From Cliona cf. orientalis (taxonomy: Eukaryota; Porifera; Demospongiae; Clionaida; Clionaidae): a DNA stretch of 64,000 nt. Below are positions 34,201 to 41,752 of this stretch, in pieces. How positions within the stretch are numbered: the stretch's first letter is position 1; each line of letters starts with the position of its first letter. The DNA lies in the NCBI GenBank assembly GCA_963930775.1, contig OZ005701.1, positions 5,897,669 to 5,961,668 on the forward strand, in the 5' to 3' direction. Both the position numbers and the translations under genes were made by a program. The notes under the pieces are model-generated. The model saw nothing but the letters and a program-made list of their open reading frames with translations. It had not been told where the DNA came from and ran no database searches.

Positions 34201-36304
34201 AATTCTAAGGCGTGAATCAGAATTCTTTCAGGTCAAACCTATTGCTTTGACCCATTCTGCGTGCTTCTTTAAAATCTATACTGCATTTACTGTACTCATG
34301 TTCCATGCAGTTATGTCATTATTACCCCACTGCGCAAGGGGTAAAGCAATCGGTTTGTCCGTCTATTGTCGTCGTCGTCGGCACGAAAATCGCCATATCT
34401 CGAGTTCTAGCTAGCCGTCTGTGCGTGCTGTAAGCACAACCAATCGGTAGATATCGGTGAAAAATTGGTTTGTACGGGCTTCGAATTGCTCAATAAGGCT
34501 TACTGGTGCTACAAATCGTGCATTTTCTGTTCAACATGCCTGTGGTTTATCGACCACACCCACTCCTTTATCATGCTGATGCCACTCACTGCGCATGCTC
34601 AAGCTCTGTGTTGGAAAGGGTCATCAGGTGACAAAACAGCAGATCTGAATGTGTTGCAGTACTACAGCTACAGTGGCTACAGAGCACGCAGGGTATGTGC
34701 TCTGCAGAGCTCTAGTTATAGAATGGTTTAATAATACTTGAATGCACAGATACCATCTGACATGATAATAGAGAAGCTTCTGCATAGCTGTAAACAGGAA
34801 AAAGTTATACGGGTGGTAGGCTATGACAATGGGGTGTTTGCGACGAGTAACTTTTCTCAGAAATGTTGTGGTGAATTGCATGCTTCGTTGGGGCATAGAT
34901 TAATCTATACGGTTGAGGGAGTGGGGGTATAGCATGCATGCATGGTTCCCAGTCAGTAGACAGAAAGCCGGGGGAAGCAACTGATAAAACAATAATAATA
35001 TTATAACTACTCACTCATACTATTATTACAATTTTTATGGAGTTTATCAATATGCCAACATCTACTGTAATTTGCGAATATTTCGTTGTTAAAATATTTT
35101 CAGACAGCTTGGCTTGTGCGAAAATTAAACACGCAAAAATACATATGCAATATTGACAATAATGCAGTACAGGGTTGTTTGTCCAAAAATTATTTAATGC
35201 GAAAAATTATTGCATGAAATATTTTAGACACGAAATATTCGCGATTTACGGTACATGGATACGGGTGCAAAAATGCAAACAGATATCAGACCAAGATATT
35301 TCCGCTTAATTATATCGGTGGTCTCCCAGTGAAATTTGAGGGCCTTCAGGAGCAATTTCCTTTGATCTTCAAAGTAGGTGGAGTGTAAAATTAAGCACTA
35401 AAGCTGACTATGTCAGTCTGAGAGCACAAAAATTTAATGCTCATTATTGGGGCTCACTTGGAACACTCTGCAAAACATTATACTTTGGTATAGGGCAAAC
35501 CACACCAAGATTTTTAGTATACAGTGTTTGTGGGAAAGTGATTTTGATCTTTATCCTGTATCTGTGTTCCAAGTCGGCTGCAAATCGTAGTATCTATGCT
35601 TAAAACAACACATAAACATCAACCAAATTTATTGTATACATACCCACACACATGGTGTTAACTTAAGTACCTCAGGTATGCACTTACTTGAAGCATTATC
35701 TTAGTGGTCAGTGCATGGGACTGGGGCGTCCGGCTCTTCTATGACCACCTGGGCTATATAGCCCTTCAAAGGCAACCACCATGGGTGATAAATCCACTGA
35801 CACCAAAATTTAATGTATTTTTTTTTTACTTCCAAGGGAGGGAGGAGGATACTGGTTGTGAACAAGCTTAAGGGTTAGGCGTGTCCCAGCCAACCAATAG
35901 AATAACTATACTGGAACGTCTCTATTAAGATCCTCCAAAATAAGCATAGGCGTAGGAACCATGGGGGCTCCAGGGGCTGGTGCCCCCTATATTTTCTGAT
36001 ATAATATAGTTGCATAATTTGTGCATTATGCACACATTACACTAGCTCTTGCCTATAGATCTATATAAGCCCCCTTTATCGAACCATCTTCCTACACTTC
36101 TGATAAGGATACGGCCTGTTATCCCAGACATAGTACATAGGAAAGTGTACATGAAAGAAGGACACCTCTTTAATCAGGACACTCCACGTGGTCCCAGTGG
36201 TGTCCGTAATAGAGAGGTTCCACTATAAATACTTGCACTCACTCACCTGAGGCGCAAAGAACTAGATGGAAAAAGAATGACAACCAAGACAGCAGGGTAA
36301 ACAT
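12292..36304 (-). CDS. Gene A: Ig4-FN3-Calx-beta4 type I membrane receptor (20 exons, 1396 aa)
   Basis: Exons in transcript order: 36304-36247, 33369-33194, 31242-31029, 28612-28437, 27710-27560, 27470-27036, 25405-25136, 24455-24114, 24030-23882, 23329-23134, 21704-21579, 21363-21163, 17731-17588, 16987-16787, 16310-16176, 15763-15575, 14950-14813, 14541-14220, 13287-13263, 12834-12292. Every intron is GT-AG. The coding sum is 4191 nt, ending at TAG in one frame, which strongly supports the model. Order: signal peptide, Ig1 (exons 2-3), Ig2 (4-5), Ig3 (6), Ig4 (7), FN3 (8), cysteine-bearing FN3-like module (9-10), four Calx-beta domains (11-18), one membrane helix near 1175-1203, cytoplasmic tail to 1396. 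Predicted role: surface adhesion or recognition receptor, with Calx-beta domains likely binding calcium; the role is inferred. Gene B is its tandem copy. No transcript evidence is available, and alternative exons or UTR exons are possible. Confidence 0.88.
13491..13956 (-). mobile_element. Harbinger-like MITE in gene A intron 18
   Basis: Reverse-oriented member of the family that starts near CCCCGCGCGCATGCGC and ends GAGCTCTAG. The homologous element is at 44086-44713 in gene B, so this insertion is older than the duplication. TAA follows its outer end. Confidence 0.6.
14220..14950 (-). CDS. Gene A exons 17-18: Calx-beta domain 4 and transmembrane helix
   Basis: Exon 17 (14950-14813) has YTITEGEGQLEICAAIDKEL. 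Exon 18 (14541-14220) has DDEQFENTETFILLLS, ends the fold at SILDND, then encodes a membrane helix near residues 1175-1203 (starting LVAVAMGIVFF) and the stop-transfer KRQR. Confidence 0.87.
15575..16310 (-). CDS. Gene A exons 15-16: Calx-beta domain 3
   Basis: Exon 15 (16310-16176) has CTVSESHGWVQVCSIFD. Exon 16 (15763-15575) has NVTIINDDIFEASESFVLSL and ends IIDDE. About residues 946-1054. Confidence 0.83.
15906..16076. mobile_element. TIR element, GTGTCCCGGG family, intron 15 of gene A
   Basis: The left end is decayed (GCGTCTCTGGCAAATGCCC) and the right end is intact (TTACCCGGGACAC), with TA on both flanks. It is present at the same place in gene B (48820-48994), so it predates the duplication. 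Confidence 0.6.
16565..16769. mobile_element. TA-target MITE beside exon 14 of gene A (filled site)
   Basis: Ends CCAAATAGCCGGAAA and TTTCCGGATATACGG are inverted repeats flanked by TA. Gene B has the empty site GCTAT-TA-TTGATTTG near 49671. This shows a Tc1/mariner-type insertion made after the duplication. Confidence 0.8.
16787..17731 (-). CDS. Gene A exons 13-14: Calx-beta domain 2
   Basis: Exon 13 (17731-17588) has YNVSETEGMLQICASI. Exon 14 (16987-16787, 201 nt like exon 12) has DVLINDDIIYERSEVFSLSL and ends VEILDDEG. Canonical Calx-beta. About residues 831-946. Confidence 0.85.
18207..18599. mobile_element. TA-target MITE, ACCGTATA family, 393 bp
   Basis: Begins CCGTATAACGGGTAATTTTC and ends AAATTTCCCACTATACGG, flanked by TA on both sides. 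It is related to the element at 54872-55428. The interior differs from that copy and no clear coding domain was seen. Confidence 0.7.
18805..20255. mobile_element. GC-rich TIR-bounded element with possible captured gene sequence
   Basis: An inverted repeat of about 40 bp, GGTACCATTAAATTGCGTGG near 18820 against its complement near 20230, encloses about 1.45 kb. The inner part (about 18930-19500) is far GC-richer than the host introns and carries several CCGGAAG sites (Ets-type) and repeated CACGCCC boxes, as in promoters of broadly expressed genes. Long overlapping open frames exist on both strands, but none matches a known domain. A copy of the 330-bp dispersed repeat is nested at 19570-19900. 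Confidence 0.55.
19570..19900. repeat. Dispersed 330-bp repeat, copy 1
   Basis: Poly-T, then CACACTAAGCAGAAAAA, ACCACATAGTTGAGCTGGATG and AACTTTAATTCTAAGG blocks in the same order as at 33560-33890 and 33930-34260. No coding capacity. Confidence 0.7.
20353..21076 (+). mobile_element. Harbinger-like element with internal duplication
   Basis: Starts after TTA with CCCCGCGTGCGCGCATGCGC and ends GTATGTGCTCTATGAGCTCTAG-like sequence. The inside contains two diverged copies of a block with TGTCGGACACGCC, GCGCATGCTCGAGC and GTTCATGAGTAGCAA, one near 20560-20760 and one near 20780-20990. No transposase. Confidence 0.6.
21163..21704 (-). CDS. Gene A exons 11-12: Calx-beta domain 1
   Basis: Exon 11 (21704-21579) holds the N-terminal half (IQVYENKSSIEVCVRA). 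Exon 12 (21363-21163) holds the C-terminal half ending VVEIIDDDC, with the acidic calcium-site residues. All boundaries are phase 1. About residues 723-831. Confidence 0.83.
22186..22490. mobile_element. CAG/CTG-ended element with 5-bp target duplication, 305 bp
   Basis: Ends CAGGCCCGTAGCCAG and CTGCCTATGGGCCTG are inverted, flanked by perfect AGTTC repeats. It lies in intron 10 of gene A (1429 bp), whereas gene B's intron 10 is only 215 bp and lacks it. Confidence 0.8.
23134..24030 (-). CDS. Gene A exons 9-10: cysteine-bearing FN3-like module
   Basis: Exons 24030-23882 and 23329-23134, joined by a phase-0 intron. The start HPPSPSVVCGHGLVTLSWQL resembles an FN3 first strand pair; several cysteines follow. 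The assignment as a second FN3 is tentative. About residues 608-722. Confidence 0.7.
23451..23791. mobile_element. CAG/CTG-ended element (GGATCCAG family), 341 bp
   Basis: Starts CAGTGGTGGATCCAG, ends ATTCGCCCCTG and is flanked by CTGAC direct repeats. Gene B has the uninterrupted site (TTGAC) near 51852. A sister copy is at 42853-43213. Confidence 0.8.
24114..24455 (-). CDS. Gene A exon 8: fibronectin type III domain
   Basis: A symmetric 1-1 exon of 342 nt. Proline-rich start PPGNIS, then LNWTAPLFTGG, LHYIVTVSP and a later VDIFVAVIN strand fit FN3. About residues 494-607. Confidence 0.75.
24466..24483. repeat. (AG)n microsatellite before exon 8 of gene A
   Basis: An AG tract just upstream, in transcript sense, of the exon 8 acceptor. 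It appears as CT on the coding strand and so merges with the polypyrimidine tract. It is conserved at the same place in gene B (about 52596-52618). Confidence 0.7.
24741..25113. mobile_element. TA-target MITE in intron 7 of gene A
   Basis: Ends CTGTATAGCCAGAAAATTTG and CCGAATTTTCCGGCTATACAG, flanked by TA. The homologous element is at 52848-53282 in gene B, so it predates the duplication. Confidence 0.7.
25136..25405 (-). CDS. Gene A exon 7: Ig domain 4
   Basis: A symmetric 1-1 exon of 270 nt with AELSCSAP, the tryptophan core YTWYRNG and VSGVYQC. It is a compact Ig domain. About residues 404-493. Confidence 0.83.
26525..26660. repeat. Dispersed repeat, copy 2
   Basis: A diverged counterpart of 6845-6985, in intron 6 of gene A. 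In gene B this stretch has been replaced by the HIRAN-bearing element at 54872-55428. Confidence 0.5.
27036..27470 (-). CDS. Gene A exon 6: Ig domain 3
   Basis: A single 435-nt exon with phase 1 at both ends. It holds VEFMCEAS (first cysteine), a Glu/Gly-rich insert between strands, VTW, and GSTQYCCEV (second cysteine). The acidic Gly-rich insert is unusual for an Ig fold. About residues 259-403. Confidence 0.83.
27560..28612 (-). CDS. Gene A exons 4-5: Ig domain 2
   Basis: Exon 4 (28612-28437) is 176 nt like exon 2 and has the same phases. Exon 5 (27710-27560) carries DNVGLYEC, the Ig DxGxYxC motif. A phase-0 intron again splits the fold, so Ig1 and Ig2 look like a duplicated two-exon module. 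About residues 150-258. Confidence 0.83.
27965..28149. mobile_element. TIR element, GTGTCCCGGG family, intron 4 of gene A
   Basis: Starts GTGTCCCGGGCAAGCGCCC and ends GGGCACTTATCCGGCATAC, TA on both flanks. The gene B copy starts at 57071 and is interrupted by younger insertions. Confidence 0.6.
29100..30648. other. Insertion unique to gene A intron 3
   Basis: Gene B runs directly from the CACTAGTACC region to CTAATAGGATTTTG near 58800, while gene A has about 1.55 kb in between. The insert contains a CpG-richer stretch (29160-29690) of unknown origin and the TIR element 29864-30338. Confidence 0.6.
29864..30338. mobile_element. TA-target TIR element with exon-like interior, 475 bp
   Basis: Ends CCGTAGGATTAGTATGTTATG and the complement of CTATAGGATTGGTATGTTATG, flanked by TA. 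On the minus strand the interior reads RYNSLSLERAREMYAADIYG and more, ending at a GTGAGT that looks like a splice donor (near 30042-30050). A captured host exon is possible; the product is not recognised. Confidence 0.6.
31029..33369 (-). CDS. Gene A exons 2-3: Ig domain 1
   Basis: Exon 2 (33369-33194, 176 nt) gives the first half with cysteines and the core LEWIF. Exon 3 (31242-31029, 214 nt) gives the second half with the DEHSGTYQC signature. The domain is split by a phase-0 intron. About residues 20-149. Confidence 0.85.
32148..32521. mobile_element. CAG/CTG-ended element, 374 bp, 5-bp target duplication
   Basis: Starts CAGGGCCGTCGGAGG and ends CCTACGGCCCTG, flanked by ATACT direct repeats, in intron 2 of gene A. 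Gene B has the empty site (GCATACTAG) near 60825. Confidence 0.82.
33427..33445. repeat. Poly-G tract upstream of exon 2, gene A
   Basis: Nineteen consecutive G on the + strand. Gene B has 16 at 61959-61974 in the same context, so the tract predates the duplication and has changed in length. Confidence 0.9.
33560..34260. repeat. Dispersed 330-bp repeat, two copies in tandem
   Basis: Copies at about 33560-33890 and 33930-34260, both matching 19570-19900. They are absent from gene B at the corresponding site (about 62060-62620), where other sequence stands. Confidence 0.7.
34325..34715 (+). mobile_element. Harbinger-like MITE with TTA target duplication
   Basis: Starts CCCCACTGCGCAAGGGG and ends GTGCTCTGCAGAGCTCTAG, flanked by TTA. 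Gene B has the empty site GTCATTA-TTA-TAGAATGG near 62660. The 3-bp TTA duplication is typical of PIF/Harbinger elements. No transposase. Confidence 0.8.
35065..35251. mobile_element. TA-target MITE, CGCGAATATTTCG family, 187 bp
   Basis: Ends CTGTAATTTGCGAATATTTCG-like and CGAAATATTCGCGATTTACGG, TA on both sides. Gene B has the empty site CATC-TA-CATGG near 63006. A sister copy is at 49365-49554. Confidence 0.82.
35945..36102. mobile_element. CAG/CTG-type element, 158 bp, 5-bp target duplication
   Basis: Starts CATAGGCGTAGGAACC and ends TTCCTACACTTCTG, flanked by ATAAG direct repeats. Same terminal type as 7705-8183. It lies in intron 1 of gene A. Confidence 0.75.
36247..36304 (-). CDS. Gene A exon 1: signal peptide
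   Basis: ATG at 36304-36302 opens MFTLLSWLSFFFHLVLCAS, a typical cleavable signal peptide. The exon ends CAG before GTGAGT, phase 1, which fits exon 2 exactly. This start is chosen because no other upstream exon gives an in-frame signal sequence. Confidence 0.82.
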
Positions 36305-37295
36305 TCTTAGGAGCCAGCTGGATGAGTGGGTAGCGGTCTCTTTGCACAGCAGCAATTCACTAGAAACTAGGTGTTCTTGTCCATACACACTCCAGTGGAG
36401 GTTGCAGTCACGTTTGGCCTGGATCTACATAATAGTAAAATCATTAGCACTTTATGCACTAAGGCAACCGAGTTTGTGTACTTTTCCAAATATTATTATA
36501 CTAAAAAACAATCACCTCATCGCAACCATGCAGATATTATAGCGATTTAATCATCAACCACACACCAGACATCAAAATGATTACAAATTCAAATAAAATT
36601 AAGGTATTCTGGAGTAGATTAGTTACCTTTTATTGTTGGGTAATTAATTTCTATGTGATGACTAAGATCAATAAAAGGCTATTCAATTTTACGCGTTGCA
36701 GCCACGATAGCACTACTACGTTTGATTTGAAACCTCATCTGCTAAATTAATGTGTACTACTGAGAGTTGCAGGCTGCCAAATCGACAGTAACCTTTTCTG
36801 GCATCTGATGAAAGCTAGCGTCTCGGAGTTTAGCCGACTATGTGGGGCATAATATGTAACTGCATTTCTCATGCAAACGATCAGATACTGTGCATCTCAT
36901 GTCTCTCAGCAGAAATGGCTCACGAAATGGCACGTTTCTCGTTCCTGCATGCCACATGCCAACCGATGCCAATTGCACATCGTTATCACATCACATAATA
37001 TACGCATGATGTATTACTGGATTGATGTTTTGACGCAGATTGCCCTCACCTCTGGTTCACCTTTGCCGTGGTGCCTTGCACAGCAGCTTCAGCACAAAAT
37101 GACTCGATTGTACCAGAATTTGGTTGAAATACAGTAACAACTTGACGTCATGAACCATGATAGAACTAGCTTCTGCGGTAAAGGTCGCTAGAGCCCATGC
37201 GCACGCGCATTGATGGAGTGTCAGGATATTACATTGTTATGGCGCCATAGTTATGCAAAATCTCAATGTAAGCCGCAAACCGCGCGCAGTTTTAT

Positions 37296-38047
37296 CATAG
37301 ATCATATAGACTACGTAACCGGGATTGGAAACTGCTCACGTGAGCAATAGAGTCCACTGGTGCAATCCGTGTCGCACGGAAAACCACAAAAATAGCGAAA
37401 AAATCACAAAAAATGGCCAAAAATCACACATTTTTCTAATACTTTTGACAATAGCTACTAAATAGAAACACTTACAACCTTATAACTTAGCTATCCTCGT
37501 GGACAAGGGCTTCTTCTAACTATTTATAGTGACGAGAAGTTCCTTGGTTCAGTATCTGAGGTGTTCTACGAGGCGACTTCAAAATGGCGTCTTTTTTGTG
37601 CTTCTGACTGTTTCTGGCTCAGCGGTAGCAGTATATCCTCCAAATTGTGGCTATCCTAGTGCAGAGGCACCATATTTTGACGTAGAACTTCAGTTTTTGG
37701 TAGCTGCTGCCACGGGACTCGAGATACAGGTCCAAAAGTTGTTTTGTACAGCGTCCTATGGGGCAAGTATGGGCGAAGGCGACTGAAATAGCAGTGAACA
37801 ACTTCGTACCCCGAAAAGACTGCCGTAGATAGTTGCGCTCTTCAAAAATTTTTGCTAGTAGTATTCTTCCATCATAGAGCTTTACTTTCGTTGCCTCCAC
37901 TTAGCTACAGCACTAACACAGGCTGCAGTAGAGCCATGTTCAGCTGCCTCGGTCTAGGGGACACGGAGTGCCCGCCATGGATTGCATTAACTCTATTGCT
38001 CACGTGAGCAGTTTCCAATCCCGGGTACGTAGTCTATATGATCTATG
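37296..38047. mobile_element. 752-bp TIR element with 7-bp target duplication
   Basis: Inverted ends of about 60 bp beginning CATAGATCATATAGACTACG, including the palindrome GCTCACGTGAGC. Flanked by perfect GTTTTAT repeats at 37289-37295 and 38048-38054. Opposed open frames of 85 and 93 codons overlap inside, with no recognised domain; non-autonomous. Confidence 0.85.
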
Positions 38048-38508
38048 GTTTTATTAACTCTCTGCGCATGCGCGAGGGGTACGGTAGTCGTTCTGTGTGT
38101 GTGTGTGTCTGCTATCACGCCAGCTGCTACATACCTGGTTTATACGATGGAAATAAGGCGCCATTAGGCTTTTTACGGCATCTTCAAGGATGAATTGTGT
38201 GGATTTCGTTGAAAATGCTTCGTTCAAAAGCTCTGGCGACATTTGCTGACCACTGGCATGGCCTTATTCGCTTCTTGACGAGCTCTCAATCGATGAAAGA
38301 GACAGCGATGGCTTCATCAAGTCACAGTCAAGATTAGTAGTGTGTAGCTCTAGCGATAGTTCATGTAACTAAACTGACTCATCACAGATCACAGTAAGCT
38401 ATCAATAATAATAATAATAATAACAACTACGCTTCTTGGCTTTACTTTGTACTAAATCTGCTGATCTGGCATGCACGTGGTATATACTATTACCTAAATC
38501 CGTATTAG

Positions 38509-38641
38509 TACATTCTTGTGGTTACTCTCTACAATGAGAACAGGCTGAGGATTGTTGACAAATCATCAGAAGCAGCCGGGAATTACACATGTCAAGTCAC
38601 AAACACCAGGGGAAGTGTGAGTGGGAGTTTACACATACAAG
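38509..38641 (+). pseudogene. Orphan Ig-domain half-exon
   Basis: A 133-nt open block on the + strand preceded by TATTAG and followed by the donor GGTAATG. It reads NENRLRIVDKSSEAAGNYTC and continues as the C-terminal half of an I-set Ig fold (DxxxxAxNYTC motif). Acceptor phase 0 and donor phase 1 equal those of the second-half Ig exons in genes A and B. No partner exon was found nearby on this strand, so it is either a relic or an exon of an unseen gene. Confidence 0.55.
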
Positions 38642-38689
38642 GTAATGAACATAAAGCAGCTGATAGTGTAGACCATTAGGCCCATAACT

Positions 38690-39000
38690 TCTGTAACTCG
38701 AGTCGAGCACAAAACCCTCAGCGCGTAGCATGGCATTAGCTACGTGCTTCAACAGTTGCATGCAGAAAGGGGGTATAGCTATAAAGGGCCAGGCCCAGGG
38801 TGAGGCTACTATAATAATATTAGCAGTGTTGTTTCATAGATTATATAAATATTATATTGGTTATTTAAGGTTCAATGGCTTACAGCAGCAACAACCCTGG
38901 TGAGACAGTGTTGTATCGAGCTTCACACTGTGGTGCCGACATCAACTCAACTTCCCTCATCGTCCAATTCTTGGGGACTTAGCTATAATAGCTACATAGC
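38690..39000. repeat. Dispersed repeat shared with 46094-46400
   Basis: Blocks CGAGCACAAAACCC, GCATGGCATTAGCTAC, TGCTTCAACAGTTG, AGCAGCAACAACCCT and CCAATTCTTGG occur in the same order in both places. It overlaps no gene. Confidence 0.65.
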
Positions 39001-39005
39001 TAGTA

Positions 39006-39332
39006 GGGATGGCAGGGTCAAAAAGTACATAAACAAGATTTGTAGGGAAAATCACATTCACTATTATATATACATCCCTATGCTTGCTTTTTGAGTATCC
39101 ATATGCATGGGATGCAAAAGTAATGTGACTCACTGAATCAATGAGCCATAGGGAATGTTTTCTTCACGGTATGCAAGTCAAGAACACTCACTGAAGGATA
39201 GCACGAACCAGTCAACGTCAAAAAGCGCATCATCAGTGATGATCGATGAAAAGCAAACGTAGGGATGTATAGACTAGTGAATGCGATTATCCCTACGAAT
39301 CTTGTTTATGTACTTTTTGACCCTGCCATCCC
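39006..39332. mobile_element. Long-TIR MITE, 327 bp
   Basis: The left arm starts GGGATGGCAGGGTCAAAAAG and its complement closes the element. The arms pair over about 85 bp with few mismatches and leave about 150 bp of loop. No coding capacity. A target duplication is not clear. Confidence 0.8.
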
Positions 39333-40415
39333 TCCTTCAATTTTATTCAATTGTTTTTATACTTGTAATAATTGTATACCACAAAATAATCAACTTTTCC
39401 CCCCAATTGGAGGTATTCCACTATATTATAGGTATTCTTACAGCATAGAAACGGCAACTGCCATGGCACGTATACTGGCTCCTCTCCGGCACCAAAGGTC
39501 ATAAGATCCATAGGTTCAGGTGGACTGCTGAGAGCAGCAGATGTTTCATTGAAACAGAGAGGGAAGCAATCCCTAGGACATTCAGAGCATGGCTCTCCAG
39601 CCCAGTAAGGATAATAATTGCCGAGGTCAGCATCTCATGGGAACCCAGCACCGTAGACACAGACGAGCATGAATAGACAGTCGATGATCTGGCTGCCTTG
39701 CCCGTTGGCACCCTCGGGCCTAGGGTCAGATCTCTTCAGGGTGACAGACGGAGAGGGCACAGCCAACTTCACATGCCCTGGTTCAAACCATCTGCAAGGA
39801 GAAACTTGAAAGGTTATTTAGGTCAGTCTATAATGCGAAGGAGAGAAACAAGTGGGAATACCTACAGGTTGTAATCATCAAGTTTTATGCAATGGGGAAA
39901 GTTACATAATAAGACACCCGGCTAGACCTAATTCTAGGCCTATGCAAGGAAGAGAAAAGGTTGCAGACCAATTGTAAATCTAGGCCTATGCACTAGAGCT
40001 TTGTGAGCTCACATTGAGGTAGTGTTCACAGATGGAGTCTCCATAACACTCTCAGTTATGGTAGTTGTAGTTGTTATGTTCCAGGCCCAGTGACCATTGA
40101 GCCCAGGTTGTTGGTAGGGTAGTAGATGTGGTTCTCCCTAGCATAGTGATGCCTGTAGGGGATGGGGGCAATTAAGCCTGTGTATTGCATGAGTGTAGAT
40201 AACTTATCGTAGTGGGGGGGGGGGGGGGGGGGGCTTGTGTTGCCACGCCCAATTTTGCGACCACTCCTACGTATTATCACCCTAGCAGTAAATAAATTAA
40301 GTGGCTCGTCCCTTTTTTGCGAAAATGAAAGATTATACCAAGGGTTTATCTAGCCGTGGCTCAACAAGCCCTTGATTGTACATAGTTTATGGTGAAAAAC
40401 CTGGGGGAGGGGGGC

Positions 40416-40446
<31 letters not shown>

Positions 40447-40610
40447 CATTATCTACACCCTTGCATTGAAAGTTGCACCAGTACGCGTTCACTGCAGTAA
40501 TCTCAGCCAATTCATCACTCCAGACTTGCAAACAAGAATTAATGCATGTAGCTACAAACGTTCCAAAGTTCATCCAATCATAAGGGATTAGCTAGCTAAC
40601 ACCAAACACC

Positions 40611-41024
40611 AATTCACACTAAATTCCTTGGAGTACTCAACTATTTCATTTCTAATTCGTATCCCTCATAGTAATTGTCTAGGATAATTATAATATTCAT
40701 CTTCTCTGTCCTCATCGATATCACTACCATCTTGTAGAGCATTCAGAAATTAAATCTTCACGGTTGGTAAGCTGATTGATAGTCTTCGATGATTGATCAT
40801 AGCTTGGTCCTATGATGCCAACAACACTTTGACGCCCACAGATATGTTCATTGACACTGATAATCATCCTGGGAAGGATATCGCATCCACCATCAAGTCG
40901 AAGGATTTCTATGCCGTAATATTTCAATAGAATTGAGCAGTTATTCACTTGTTTCACTGCTAGATGGACTGCTGGAGCTATGTCATGTCCATTGTAAAAG
41001 ATGATGTGAAGGATGGTCTTCCTT
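40611..41024 (-). pseudogene. Broken fragment of the GABA-B-like receptor 2
   Basis: Matches 10557-11455 of receptor 2 on the same strand. About 490 bp of the gene (roughly 10690-11180) are missing at a junction near 40750, and small indels shift the frame. The longest remaining frame covers the EILRLDGGCDILPR region of the ectodomain. Start, membrane helices and most of the ectodomain are gone, so no receptor can be made. It marks the left side of duplication unit 2. Confidence 0.9.
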
Positions 41025-41093
41025 CACTACTGGAAAGTAGGTATAAGAAAACTATGATTATGAAGAATATTATAGGAAAGCGTGTGTGTGTAT

Positions 41094-41147
41094 GATCAGG
41101 AGCTTATGAGCACTGCGAAGCAACGCTCATAACCTTAAGCTCCTGAT
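41094..41147. other. Hairpin near the receptor fragment
   Basis: GATCAGGAGC and TTATGAGC pair with GCTCATAA and GCTCCTGAT, with a 5-base bulge and a loop of about 13 bases. The rest of 41025-41752 is AT-rich 3' flank of gene B with no other feature seen. Confidence 0.5.
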
Positions 41148-41752
41148 ATGATCCATTTCATAGAAGTACTGGTAATATATTGACCCCTGTTTTGTGGGAA
41201 ATTGCTTAACAGTGATTGGGAATAGTATTGGAATTTCCCACACTATTCCAATCTTATCAGTGGGAAATGTCAGCATAAATTAAATGGAAAGTAACTGGTC
41301 TGATAAATGACTTGTACAGTTGGAGAAGAGTGGCTGTGTTAGCATGCTTGTAAAAACGTTAACGACGGTAAATTTAAAGTAACCCAATAAGCTGTCTGGC
41401 ACATAAGTGGGATACGTGAAGAGACCATGAATGTTATAGCTAGACCATCACCAATTTTAATACTGTGCATAATTGCTGCAACTTCGAATTCTCTACCAGC
41501 TAGCCCAGTACTATAATATATTATACCCATACTATAGCAGCTGCTATAATATAATATTATGTAACGACCATGCACAGACTGTACTATAATAATATTACTA
41601 TAAAACTAATGTCATATAATATTATTATCTCAGCCTCATGCATATGGCCAGAATGATAAAATTTCTACTATGAAGCGGTACTATACATACTGTACAGGAT
41701 TGACCTATGAATGTGTACATTAGCTGCTAGCTAAAGCATAAAAATAAATTAT

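Larger units (their letters stand above)
10557..35860. repeat. Segmental duplication, unit 1 (proximal)
   Basis: This stretch matches 40611-64000 in the same orientation: the middle of receptor 2, all coding exons of gene A except the signal-peptide exon, and most intron sequence. Exon matches are nearly identical, and intron matches are broken by insertions unique to one copy. The offset wanders between about 28.1 and 33.0 kb because of these insertions. The right limit cannot be fixed because unit 2 runs off the window. Confidence 0.93.
36305..40610. other. Unique spacer between gene A and the second duplication unit
   Basis: Contains the promoter side of gene A, a 752-bp TIR element (37296-38047), composite repeats (about 38055-38420 and 38690-39000), an orphan Ig exon, a long-TIR MITE (39006-39332), a stretch at 39480-40060 with no recognised content, and two homopolymer tracts (20 G at 40214-40233; 24 C at 40422-40445). 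No intact gene was found. Confidence 0.6.

Noticed and set aside
37529..37900. Two opposed frames (85 and 93 codons) inside the 752-bp element
   Set aside because: They overlap on opposite strands, show no transposase motif (no visible catalytic acidic triad) and no splice partners.
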